This document shows, in pieces, positions 1 to 8,793 of a stretch of 64,000 bases of DNA. A model generated the notes under the pieces. The model was not told the origin of the DNA. It made no database searches and saw nothing but the letters and a program-made list of their open reading frames with translations. A program made the position numbers and the translations under genes. Position 1 is the stretch's first letter; every line of letters begins with the position of its first letter. The DNA is from Cycas panzhihuaensis. Its lineage: Eukaryota; Cycadophyta. Where the stretch lies: NCBI GenBank assembly GCA_023213395.1, contig CM041465.1:196361741-196425740 (forward strand). Reading direction: 5' to 3'.

Positions 1-627
1 TTTGTGTCGATTTTCGTGACATAAATAACGCTTGCCCTAAGGACAACTTTCCTCTTCCTTTCATCGATCAAATAATCGATCGTACGGTACGGATTGAAGT
101 TATGTCACGATGGGCGGCTTCTCGGCTATAACGGATCCAGATTTCTCCCGAAGACCATCATAAGACGGCCTTCACGACGCCATGGGGTACCTTTGCCTAC
201 AAGGCAATGCCCTTTGGTCTCAAAAATGCAGGGGCTACCTACCAGAGGGCCATGCACTTTATCTTTCACGACCTCATCAACAATACGATGGAGGTCTTCA
301 TGGACGACATGATGGGCCTTTCCCGTTCCAGAGCCCATCATCTTTCCGACTTGCGTGCCATCTTCACAAGATGCCGCAAGTACCACATTAGTTTAAACCC
401 GCTGAAATGCGTGTTTGCCGTTACTTAGGGCAAACTCCTTGGTTTCCTCGTGTCTCAACAAGGAATCCAAATCGATCTGGAAAAAGTCAAGGCGATCCTT
501 GACATGCCACCGCCTAAGACCACAACGACAAATTAAGTCATTCCTAGGTAGGCTTGGTTTCTTGAGGCGTTTTTTGGCAGATTTCGCCATAAACGCCAAA
601 CCCCTTATGAACCTATTGAAGAAATGA
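1..627 (+). pseudogene. Reverse transcriptase fragment of element A (broken)
   Basis: RNA-dependent DNA polymerase domain of the pol polyprotein. Readable motifs are VDFRDINNACPKDN at the left edge, AMPFGLKNAGATYQRAM near 200-250, and the catalytic box FMDD at 297-308, a form also seen in other Tat/Athila elements. The first catalytic Asp block, MDGFSGYNQ in element D, is destroyed here by small indels at about 105-130. There is an in-frame TAG at 426-428 where D has Ser, a frameshift near 525, and a TGA at 625-627 where D has Gly. The domain is therefore a pseudogene, although identity to D stays high throughout. The N-terminal part is outside the window. Confidence 0.92.
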
Positions 628-1092
628 GCCCCTTTTGTCTGGTCGGACAAGACCCAAAAGGCCTTCGTAGGGCTCAAGGAAGCTCTCGTCTCCGCCCCTA
701 CGCTGGCGCCTCCTCACTTCGATAGGCCCTTCATCCTATACACCTCGGCAACCGACGAATCCCTGAGCGCAATGCTCGCGCAGGAGGATGACTCGGGAAC
801 CGAGAGGGCCATTTATTTCATCAACCGCACTCTCGTTGCCGCTGAATTGAACTATCCCCCCGCCGAAAAGGAATGCCTCTCCTTGGTCCATGCGACCAAG
901 AAATTTTGGCATTACCTACTTAATAATCGATAAGGTGATCGTTCAATCCGATCCCTTGCTACTTTATTTACCCGTTCGATTTGTGGTAGGACGGGACGTT
1001 GGGCCGTCCTGCTTCAAGAATTCGACTTGCAGGTCGTCAATAGGAAGTCGAAGAAGGGGATGATAGTAGCGGAACAGTTAGCCGATGCTGCC
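628..1092 (+). pseudogene. Ty3-type RNase H of element A, degenerate
   Basis: This follows RT directly (PFVWSDKTQKAF, then the block FILYTSATDES, then LNYPPAEKECLSLVHATKKF). In active Ty3-type RNase H the first catalytic Asp sits in a TDAS-like motif. Here the corresponding block reads YTSATDES, so that Asp is absent; C and D have the same block. This fits the published view that the original RNase H of Tat elements decays into a structural connection domain once an archaeal-type RNase H is gained. A frameshift near 955 interrupts the segment. The C-terminal end (NRKSKKGMIVAEQLADA) is in the integrase frame. Confidence 0.83.
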
Positions 1093-2433
1093 ATTCCCAA
1101 CGAGAGCGGCGTCCCCATTGACGACTCCTTCCTAGACGAGTCCATTATGACCGTCCAGGATGTTCCTCCTTACCCACTCGCCGATAGCGAGTGGTATGGC
1201 GACATTGTGCGATATTTGACTCAGCAAGAATATCGCCCCGAAGCCAGCAACAAAGTTAGGTCGCATATCCGCGCCACTGCTAGGCAACACCTCCTCGTGG
1301 ACGGGGTGTTGTACAAGAGATCTTTCGATGGGATCCTGCTTCGCTGCGTCGCTCCTGACGAAGCGGACCAAATACTCCGCGAGTGCCACCATGGCATTTG
1401 TGGGGGCCACTTTGGGGGCCAATCCATGGCCCAAAGGATCCTCCGCATGGGCTATTACTGGCCGTCCTTGTTCAAGGACGCCCACGCTTGCGCCCTTAGA
1501 TGCCGGCGTTGTCAAGAGCACGCCAACGTCTCTCACATACCTTTTGAGGCACTGCACCCTATCGTGTCTCCGTGGCCCTTTTCCCAATGGGGTTTAGACC
1601 TCATCGGGGCTATATCACCACCATCTTCCGCACAACATAAATATATCCTAACCGCTACCGAATACTTCACTAAATGGGCAGAGGCGATCCCACATCACTA
1701 CCCCGGCAAGGCGATAGCCACTTCGTCTACCAAAGATATTATCTATCGTTTCGGAATTCCAGACGTCCTAATTACGGATAATGGAACTTCCTTTTGTAAT
1801 AAGGAAATGGACGAATTGTGTGAGAAATTCAAAATCCCACAGAAGACGTCATCCCCTTATTACCCCCAAGCCAACGAGCAAATTGAATCTTTCAACAAAA
1901 CGCTCATTGGCATCTTGAAGAAAACCGTTGCTCAGTCTCAAAGAGACTGGCATATCCAGCTCCCTTCCGCTCTATGGGCTTATCGCACCTCTATCCGGAC
2001 GGCTACCGGGATGACCCCATTCTCGCTAGTCTACGAGACCGAAGCGATACTTCCGTTGGAAGTGGAGGTCCCTTCTCTTCGGGTTTCCCTTCGAGGCCTC
2101 ATCGATGAGGAGTCTACTCGCCAGGCTCGTCTCCTAGACCTCGAAGCCCTGGATGAGAAGCGCTTAGCGGCTTATCAAGCGAACCTCGCTTCGAAAGCCC
2201 GTTTGCAAAAGACGCACGATAAACACCTTCGTGCCCGTCCTTTGTGTCCTGGGGACCACGTCCTCAAATTAGAGTATCTTTACGATCGCTTGGCCAAATT
2301 CGGGCCCAAGTGGGTAGGTCCCTTCGTCGTTCTCGAAAGCCTCGATAACGGCGCATACAGGATCGCCACCTTAGACGGCTTGGAATTTGAGAAAGCGGTC
2401 AACGGGAAATTCCTCAAGAAGTTCTACGCGTGA
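1027..2433 (+). CDS. Integrase of element A (open C-terminal part of pol)
   Basis: This would insert retrotransposon cDNA into chromosomes. The open frame starts inside the RNase H tail at a TTG, so 1027 is not a real start; the natural product is a polyprotein. An HHCC zinc domain is visible: ECHHGICGGHFGG at 1381-1419 and CRRC at 1501-1512. The catalytic core has Asp in GLDLIG (1597-1599), Asp in ITDNGTSF (1777-1779) and Glu in QIESFNK (1885-1887), with exactly 35 residues between the last two (DD35E). The C-terminal module has KFGPKWVGPF, the GPF form of the Ty3/gypsy GPY/F motif. The frame is uninterrupted to the TGA at 2431-2433, making this the best-preserved enzyme in element A. Confidence 0.93.
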   Translation: MQVVNRKSKKGMIVAEQLADAAIPNESGVPIDDSFLDESIMTVQDVPPYPLADSEWYGDIVRYLTQQEYRPEASNKVRSHIRATARQHLLVDGVLYKRSFDGILLRCVAPDEADQILRECHHGICGGHFGGQSMAQRILRMGYYWPSLFKDAHACALRCRRCQEHANVSHIPFEALHPIVSPWPFSQWGLDLIGAISPPSSAQHKYILTATEYFTKWAEAIPHHYPGKAIATSSTKDIIYRFGIPDVLITDNGTSFCNKEMDELCEKFKIPQKTSSPYYPQANEQIESFNKTLIGILKKTVAQSQRDWHIQLPSALWAYRTSIRTATGMTPFSLVYETEAILPLEVEVPSLRVSLRGLIDEESTRQARLLDLEALDEKRLAAYQANLASKARLQKTHDKHLRARPLCPGDHVLKLEYLYDRLAKFGPKWVGPFVVLESLDNGAYRIATLDGLEFEKAVNGKFLKKFYA

Positions 2434-2467
2434 TCTCTTCGCCCTGCTCCGAAATGAGCCTAAACTA

Positions 2468-2524
2468 CCATCTTGAATTGTCCCCATTCCTCCCCACCGC
2501 GGGTTGAATGGCAATTCAAGGTGG
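2468..2524 (+). other. Conserved hairpin just after the integrase stop (A)
   Basis: A 57-bp imperfect palindrome starts 35 bp after the integrase stop. The outer arms are CCATCTTGAATTG (2468-2480) and CAATTCAAGGTGG (2512-2524), pairing over 13 positions with one G-U. Element D has a hairpin of the same length at the same place (56732-56788), in which a G-C pair of the stem is A-T. Element B carries four tandem copies. The role is unknown; a structure in the genomic RNA is one possibility. Confidence 0.75.
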
Positions 2525-3154
2525 ACTCTCATTCCTTTTTCCGGTTCCTCCCGCGGAACCCGCGTTCCCGTATACTCTTGGGAACCTTTGTCTTCCTATT
2601 TTGGGCATCCCCCAAACTAGGACGACGCTATGGAGTATCGTTACTCCCCTTTTCGTGCTTGTCGCTTCCTTCGCATATTCCGCTATGCTCCCCTGTGGAC
2701 GTGCATGTCGCCCTATCTTCTAACCTCACACCTCTCGATCACCTCTGCTCACGGTGGATGTGTGTGCTCCTGTTAGACATATGGCCATACATGGAAGGAA
2801 ACACCTGCATATTTACAAAATTTTACAACAAAATATATGCATTTATACATTCACATATTTACATATCAGCATACAAATATTTACGACATGCAAACATTTA
2901 CAACATATAAATCATTCATGCAAAGTAAATCATACATGCTACCTCTATCATACATGGTACACCATTTCATGCCAAAATGGGGTTCCAATTACCCCATGTA
3001 TATATATATATCAAAAATGTCATAGTACATCGTGTATGTGGGAAGCCGGGATCCTTGCAGGGGGAGTACAATCATGTGAGTCTACATATGACCCCCTGGA
3101 GGCCCGCGCTTTCCCGTCAAAATCATACATATGTGCCTCCTAGCCTCACTGGCA
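2525..3154 (+). other. Post-integrase spacer of element A, no gene
   Basis: This stretch lies between the integrase hairpin and the end of the reverse-strand gene. It is shared with B (about 23300-23590) and D (about 56140-56730), including the block around TGTTAGACATATGGCCAT at 2773-2790. It contains an AT-rich run of short ACATTTAC-like repeats (about 2820-2960) and a short (TA)n at 2998-3012, which is longer in D. Read on the reverse strand it would be the 3' untranslated region of the PMD gene. The open frames here are not conserved between copies. Confidence 0.7.
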
Positions 3155-3749
3155 TCACGATCCCGGGGTCCCATCCCCCGGTCTGTGTGACCCCTCTCCC
3201 GGGGACCACATCCCTGCGAGGCTCCTCCTAGGCCTCCGCGAGCTGCCTGCCTCGCTCTCCTCGTCCCGAGGCCATCTCGGAGTCGTAGCCACCGTATGTG
3301 TGTGTGAGCGGCTCCTGCTCGACCTTGAGACCATCTGCGCCACCAGCTGGTCGTAGCGGACCTGGATGCGGTCCCTCTCGCCTCGAAGTCCCTCCTCGAT
3401 AGCTCTAAACCTCTCCTCCGACGCCTTAAGGCGCTCCTCTAGGACTGCAAGGCGAGTGCTGCTCCCTGTATCTCCTCCTGGCCCGCCCTGAGCCTCCAAG
3501 GCCTGGATCCGTCCACGTAGCTCATCTCGCTCGCCCCTGGTCACGTTGAGCTCTCGGCAATGCCCGAATGCCATATGCTCTGGGTCTCGCAGCCCAAATG
3601 TCTCGCTCTCACCAACGGGGCGAATGCCTGCATGTAGGCTCCTGCTGATCTGGGCGCATCCTCAGCCTGGATGGGCGGTTGCCCCTGCGTAGACTGAGGG
3701 AACAACTCCCTCACCATGGCCTCGACCAGTCGCTGGACCTCCGCTACAC
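3155..3749 (-). pseudogene. Coiled-coil exon (exon 3) of the reverse-strand gene in A
   Basis: This begins after an acceptor AG with VAEVQRLVEAMVRELFPQ, which is shared with C and D. A frameshift separates that part (3749-3541) from the rest (3574-3155). The second part is rich in Glu, Arg and Leu in a heptad-like pattern (ERFRAIEEGLRGERDRIQ), then a basic Ser/Arg tail (RSSRSRSHTHT). No known catalytic motif is visible; dimerisation or partner binding is an inference. The C copy has QEHQAREDQLRAWVQVLEAQ at the same place. Confidence 0.72.
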
Positions 3750-3856
3750 CTGTCAATGCAACATGCCATGCGTCAGTGTGTATCCTCGATGCATATCATA
3801 AAACGAAATCAAAATCTATCTAGATGTCAAACGACTAAGGAAACGATTGGGTCTCA

Positions 3857-5079
3857 CCTGCCGTGGCTACCGGATCCTCTGCTCGGGCGACGTCTCCCTC
3901 CCCTGGCTCTCCGCCAGCTGCTGGTGCCTCATCCTCTAGCACATCCTCTGCCTCTGCCTCGTCTCTGGCAGGGACTGGCTCGACCCTCGCCTCTCTGGAT
4001 CTCCTCACAATCTGAAGCCTGCGCCCTCTAGTCTCGGCCGCCCTGCTCGTCTCAGCAGCTCCTGATGGGCCTGCCCCTCCTGTGGCAGCCCCGGATTGTC
4101 CTGTTGCGTCCTCGGATGGCTGTGATGGACCTGCCTCTCCTGCAGGTCATGATGGGCCAGCCCCATCTCCCCCGTCATCACTGTCATTGCCCCCGTCGCC
4201 AGCGTCATCGTCGCTGTCATCATCGACGGGTGCTCCTGCCCCTCCTGCTCCGTCATCACTCGCCCACCTCACTGCTCTGTATGGGTCTGCTATGTAGTCT
4301 GTCAGAGTGAGGAGGTTGAGCGATGTCGCGTCGACTGACCGGCGGACATGGGCCTGGTCCTCTGTCCCCCGGAATCTCGTCTGCCATCTATGGACCATCG
4401 GGGCCCACCTCGCTATGGGGAATGGCCCCCCTGCCGGTGCCTCTATCGCAAAATGGTCGAAGAACCCGACCGCAAAGAACGTGTTGTATGAGAATCCTCC
4501 TCGTCCTGATCTCCTGATGGTATCTAGTTGGGCGACGAGGTTCGCCGCAACTAGGGTAGCCCAATCCATCCTCTCGTCGGCCAGACCGGCCAAGATCAAG
4601 GCCCACCCATCCTCCTGGGATCTCCCTGTAGTTCTGTTTCTGGGAGATCCGGAACAGAATGCATAACAAGATAAGCTTCCTCACCCGAATCACGACATAG
4701 TCTTGTCTGGAGGGAGCTCCCTCCGCCGCCACTTGCCCGCCGTGAGGAACTGAGCCGCCTCCCTATGTGCTGCCTCGGTGCTAGGTAGCGTCCTCAGTCT
4801 CACGGGTCCCCCTATCGCTGACACCCCTAGGATCCGTCTAATATCCTCTAGGGTGATAGTAATGTCCCCTATCTGAGGCAAGTGAAACACATGCCTCCTC
4901 CTATCCCAATGCGACACTATGTCCACTAGGAGCCGCTGATCCGAGGCGAACTGGGGGGTCCTCAGGGCCTTGTACAGGCCGCATCTCTTCAAGGTCGCCC
5001 TGTCCTCCTCTGTCGACATCTCCAGATAGCTAAGGATGGGCATGCCGACGTTCTCGTGGTTATCCACCGCAGTAATTGC
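3857..5079 (-). pseudogene. PMD exon (exon 2) of the reverse-strand gene in A
   Basis: Open stretches 5079-4690 and 4599-4147 carry most of the domain. The first has the TITLEDI signature and ends in a frameshift after GKWRRREL. The second restarts at ERMDWATLVAANLVAQLDT and runs through FFDHFAIEAPAGGPFPIA and WAPMVHRWQTRFRG to an acidic run of Asp and Ser. The upstream border is an acceptor-like ATTGCAG at 5086-5080. The frame here has no ATG before PMD, which supports an upstream exon. The equivalent exon in D has the same block order. Confidence 0.77.
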
Positions 5080-5202
5080 CTGCAATCGGCAAAAGTCAAT
5101 CCAAATCAGTTCCCTAGCACTCTTCCGGACCCTAACTGTCCGGTGCCCTTTCGGTTTTAAATTTGTTTGGCCCTTTTTGGCTTTTCGATTTTCATGCGTA
5201 CC

Positions 5203-5301
5203 GCCCCAAATTTAGCGGTACCGCTAAAATTGGGGCGGGCCCCGCGGCGATCGTTCTTCCGGAGCGATCCCGCGGCCAAGATCGCGGTGCCGCGATCTTA
5301 G
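5203..5301. repeat. Cluster of three palindromes in intron 1 (A)
   Basis: Three consecutive palindromes occur: 5203-5236 (arms GCCCCAAATTTAGCGG, centre GGTACC), 5246-5270 (arms around GATCG, flanked by CCGCGG on both sides) and 5276-5301 (arms CCAAGATCGCGG). All three recur in order in D (53977-54072). The C copy has one weaker equivalent at 35699-35718. They lie within the first intron of the reverse-strand gene, and on the sense strand within the 3' part of the genomic RNA. Confidence 0.8.
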
Positions 5302-5738
5302 CCGCGGTACCGCCGGCAACCCCCTAAAAAGGGGGTTTTTGGCCCAGAAAATCAAAAATTTTTGTGGTGGACCCCCCGTGGGGCCCACCGGGACCAGGGC
5401 TGCCTAATGCCCAGGTCCCCGCCTCTTTCTGGGTCCAATTCGGACTCCGAGAGGCCTCTAACCGCCCGTAAGGGGCATAAAAAGCATTAAAATTTAAGTA
5501 AAAAGCAATAAATTTTAAACTTTGAAATGACGAAGGTTTCGTTAGATCCACTCACTGGGTCTGGCTCGGCCAGCCGCCATCTCGTCTCTCTGGTCGTGAT
5601 GACTGTCTCCTCGCTCGAATCCGACGGTCGGATCGTCCTCTGCGTGCCTCTGAAATCGGGAAGCGCTCCGCGTCGTAAGGGAAAGGCTCTGGTTTCGCAC
5701 GAGAGCCGGTGAAAATGAATCCGATTTTCATTGGTTTT

Positions 5739-5750
5739 CCTTATATAGGC
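5739..5750 (-). promoter_or_regulatory. TATA box of the reverse-strand gene (A)
   Basis: GCCTATATAAGG on the reverse strand, about 160 bp before the proposed ATG at 5580. D has GCCTATACAAGG at 53526-53537, also about 160 bp before its ATG; C has AATAAAAGG near 35195. The constant spacing supports a core promoter serving the reverse-strand gene, independent of the LTR. Confidence 0.6.
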
Positions 5751-6275
5751 GGGGGCCCCGGCGGGCACTTCTTCCGTTTTTGGCTCCGTGACAGTCGTTG
5801 GGACCGTCTCATCGCGCTGGTAACCTTTGCCTTCTGGCCCTGTCGCCCATTGTGCTCCATGGACGCCCTTTTTGCCCTCTCTTGCAAGGGCATTTATGGC
5901 GCCTCATTATTGCACTTTTGGCAGGGCCCTTTTTCATCGTTTTGCGCGCTACTCCCGTGCATGCCCGAGTTTATACTCATTTGGCTCGTTTCGCTGCCCT
6001 GGACTCATTTTCGCAGCCCTGTTTCGCCCCTGGGATCCCCAAAGGAAACGCTCCCCCGTCTGGGGGCATGTCTTGCTTCCCAAAGCGACCTTTGGGACTC
6101 CAGGGTGCCTTTTCTCCGCCCACTCTCAGTCAGTGCCCTGACTGCTTACTCTTGTTTTCGGGTAACCTCATTGCTAGGTCCTCCTACCCTTCTCGGCCCG
6201 CTTCGCGCTAGCTATTCGAGTCTTTGTTTTTGCTTGCATCGCTATTTGTTTGCCGCCAGAGCCTAGTATCAAGCC
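5751..6275. other. Spacer between divergent PMD gene and RNase H (A)
   Basis: About 525 bp separates the TATA box of the reverse-strand gene from the ATG of the forward archaeal-type RNase H. D has a homologous spacer (52999-53525). Open frames run through it in both directions but differ between A and D, so I do not call a gene. No clear TATA box for RNase H is visible. Confidence 0.6.
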
Positions 6276-6697
6276 ATGTCTCTCCTCGTTTTCACCGATG
6301 GTGGAAGTCGCGGCAACCCCGGGCCTTCCGCCGCTGCGTGGATTCTTCGCAGTCCCTCCGGACACGATTACTTGCGTTTCGGAGTCTTTCTTCCCGAGGC
6401 TACCAATAACGAAGCCGAGTACACAGCCGTTATTGAAGCCCTTACGGATGCTCTTCGTTTCCATCGCGGTTCCATTGTGTTGTTTTGCGATTCTCAGGTC
6501 GTGGTGTCCCATCTCACCCAGGTTTACCAGGTGCGATGCCCTCATCTGAGAACCCTCGCGTCTGCCGCCAGGTCTCTTCTGGCTTGTTTCTCGTCAGTGG
6601 ATATCCAGCATATCCCGAGGCACCTCAGCCGAGGGCCGATGCCGTCCGCCTCATCCTTGAGCGTCGCCTCCCTCTTCTAGACGACCGCCCTTGAGGC
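6276..6697 (+). pseudogene. Archaeal-type RNase H of element A
   Basis: RNase HI removes RNA from RNA-DNA hybrids during reverse transcription. The sequence starts at an ATG followed by LLVFTDGGSRGNPGPS, the archaeal-type signature. Active-site residues are visible as Asp8 (TDGG), Glu48 (NNEAEY) and Asp72 (CDSQ). The last conserved Asp appears in a different frame (RADAVRLILERRLPLLDDRP), so a frameshift near 6620 truncates the intended C-terminus. In most described Tat elements this domain lies inside pol next to RT or integrase. Here it is a separate unit between the reverse-strand PMD gene and the 3' LTR, with its own ATG. How it would be translated is not evident. Confidence 0.88.
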
Positions 6698-7037
6698 TTG
6701 CCTGGCTGGCCCGTGCCCAAGCCTCCAGTTGCTGTTAGTTAGATGTACCTGCTCTACTTTGTTGGATGCCCTCTTACTTCACGTTGCACCTTGGCAACGG
6801 GGGCATCCCGTTTTACTGCTTATTTCAGTTTCAGGTCGATGTTTAGGCAACACGCAGGCAGCCCCTACGTTGTCCTCGTCTCTGTCTCCCTTGTCCACGC
6901 GTTCCGCCACGACACTTGCCTATGCCCTTGGTCCACGTGCTGCTCTTTATTGTTTTATATATATATGCATGTGCTACTCATATCTTTGATTGACAGCATT
7001 CGCCATCACATTACGCTTCCTAGCAGTGAGGCTCACG
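6698..7037 (+). other. 3' untranslated segment before the polypurine tract (A)
   Basis: No gene. It contains a TATA-like run, TTTTATATATATATGCATG (about 6952-6970), conserved in B (about 22930-22945) and D (about 52297-52315), followed by a conserved stretch ending in GCAGTGAGGCTC. It forms the last part of the internal region in all three A-family copies. Confidence 0.6.
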
Positions 7038-7047
7038 CCAAGGGGCG
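7038..7047 (+). other. Polypurine tract of element A
   Basis: CCAAGGGGCG lies directly before the LTR start TGTTTCCC. D has CCAAGGGGGCAG and C has CCAAGGGGGCAA in the same place. This is the primer site for plus-strand DNA synthesis, and it fixes the 5' border of the LTR. Confidence 0.82.
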
Positions 7048-8385
7048 TGTTTCCCAACTATTGGGAATGGACTCGGACGTCACCTGAGTTTGTTCAGGTA
7101 TATGTTCTCACTTTTCTTACCTATGTTAATTAAGGTAATTTAGAGTAGTTTGATTAACATATGCCTGCCTACATGCATTTGTTTGTCTCGCTGTTTCATA
7201 ATGCATGTGCTAACAAGACGCTTTCGACCTATGACGACTCACATGGGGCCATTCCTCGTGAATCGACACCCGTATGGCATCTGACCACTCACGATGTCTC
7301 CACGGTCTCGGGATTATTTACGCGGCTTGTTTGTTCTTGTTACAACATGTCGCTTATGTTGCAATCCTTCCTAAGTCCGGTTTAACCCTTAGTTAGGGCT
7401 CTTTGCATTGTTTGGGTACTTGCCCGCTCGGCCTTCCCAATCGATGTAATTCATGTTTAGCCTTTGATCTTACCTCAAAATCGGATTTTGTCACGCTTTT
7501 TCTCTTTTTAGTTTGGTCTGGCGGTAAACTAAGCGGTACATGAGATTTGCGTGATCACAGAGTTTGCCGCGGTACGACTGTTCGAAATTTAAAAAAGAGA
7601 ACCACACGACAGTTTCCGCTTTTTTTCACGGAACTGCCGCATGGCTCCGTACGATTGGAGGCGCCCCAACGTCCCCAACGTTCACTTACTGTGAACAAGA
7701 GATAAAAGGATTTTTTTTATTCATTTGCATCATTCTTGGGCTCATTTTTCAAAAACCTCCAAGAGCAACTCTTCATAAAAACACAAGGAAAAGACACAGA
7801 AATCAAAGAACTTCATGTACAGCATAGCTTGGACGAGGTGAAGTGAGCCACCACTGTGGAATTGCGGGCCATTGCTGCCCCCTACTGTTCTCCACAACAA
7901 GTTCCACTCTCCCTTACAAATGCTCAAAGATCCAAGGGATTCCTTCACTAAAAAGGCTACTCCAAGGATCAACTTTCAGCTCTCAACTTGCATGGAGCTT
8001 CTCCCATCTACACTCATGCAAAAACACTTTCGAATCAGCCTCTAGACATTGTTTGTTGCTGCTGCTCCAAGTGGCCAAGTGCATGCATGCATGCCCTTTC
8101 TCATCCAAGGTATTTCTTGTTTCTTGTTGGTGCTTTTTTCCTTGCTTTTTTGTTGTTCTACTAGCAAACTCTTTTCCCCCCTTTGCATTTACTTTCTTTG
8201 ATATTTCCTTTGTCATTCAATAAAAGTGGTCTTAGCTAGTTGTAGCTTTCCTATAGTGCTGCCCTAGATTGGGGTATTTCCTTGCATTTCCTTGAGATTC
8301 ATCCTTTCCTCTAAGCTATCTCTTCCACCCTTTTACGAGTTAGCCGGTGTAAAGGGTTTCACACGAGGGTTTGAGGGAGATAGGC

Positions 8386-8434
8386 GGGGTTCCGTCCCCC
8401 ATTGCCGTCCTTCTCCCCAAGGGTTCCGTCCCTT
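8386..8434 (+). repeat. Paired stem-loops with identical TTCCGT loops in the LTR
   Basis: GGGGTTCCGTCCCC (8386-8399) and AAGGGTTCCGTCCCTT (8419-8434) share the loop TTCCGT on different stems. Both are intact in the two B LTRs (21452-21500, 28839-28887). In D the second is intact and the first is weakened. Confidence 0.65.
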
Positions 8435-8745
8435 GTCCTCTCTCCCTTTACCATCCGCGCTTTCTTAGGAAGGGGGCTAGGGAAGCCTAAGAGAGTTGGT
8501 TTGAGCTTTCCCCTTGGCGTAGGTAACCCATCACTACCCGTCTCACCTTGTTGCCCGCTAACGTTTCCTTCCCGAACCCCGTGGAGACCTCTCGTGGGTG
8601 AGTTAGCCATCCCGAGGCTATACTCAGTCCCATGTAGTATGTTTTATGGTGCATGACAGTGTATATGCTTATCGCAGCTTTTGTTTCATTTTTGCTACGT
8701 TCTAGCGCATAACTCAAGTTATTCAGCTTAGTTGATTTCGTTTCC

Positions 8746-8793
8746 ATATATATATATATCTTTGCCGTGCTCCGTAGCCTCTCTCCCGAGAGG
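8746..8793 (+). promoter_or_regulatory. LTR core promoter: TATA run and start-proximal hairpin (A)
   Basis: A TATA run at 8746-8759 is followed about 30 bp later by the palindrome CCTCTCTCCCGAGAGG (8778-8793). The same pair is present in B (TATA 21133-21140, palindrome 21098-21113; right LTR 28487-28502) and D (50493-50502, 50461-50476), all on the element's sense strand. The spacing fits a transcription start in or just before the hairpin. Confidence 0.6.

Larger units (their letters stand above)
3155..5580 (-). pseudogene. Reverse-strand plant-mobile-domain gene of element A (three exons)
   Basis: Model: exon 1 5580-5556 (ATG in the context GAGATGGCGG), intron 1 5555-5080 (GTGAGT...CAG), exon 2 5079-3857, intron 2 3856-3750 (GTGAGA...CAG, 107 bp), exon 3 3749-3155. 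Exon 2 begins with a PMD-like domain: AVDNHENVGMPI, a CGLYKAL block, then HVFHLPQIGDITITLEDI and RILGV, close to the PMD core W-x-F-x-LP-x-GE-x-TITL-x-DV-x-LLG. Next come WAPMVHRWQ and an Asp/Ser/Gly-rich acidic linker. Exon 3 encodes a charged heptad-like coiled coil (RGERDELRGRIQALEAQ, then LEERLKASEERF). Intron 2 keeps the frame (phase 1); intron 1 is out of phase by one base in A, and exon 2 has stops near 4690 and 4147. The family is known from plant genes and transposons; its function here is unknown. Confidence 0.75.

Noticed and set aside
3991-4600. Forward-strand frames opposite the PMD exon (for example 4065-4310)
   Set aside because: They mirror the acidic and Ala/Gly-rich linker on the other strand and are not conserved with D.
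5709-6266. 185-codon forward frame before the RNase H of A
   Set aside because: Not kept in D; it covers the promoter and spacer of divergent genes.
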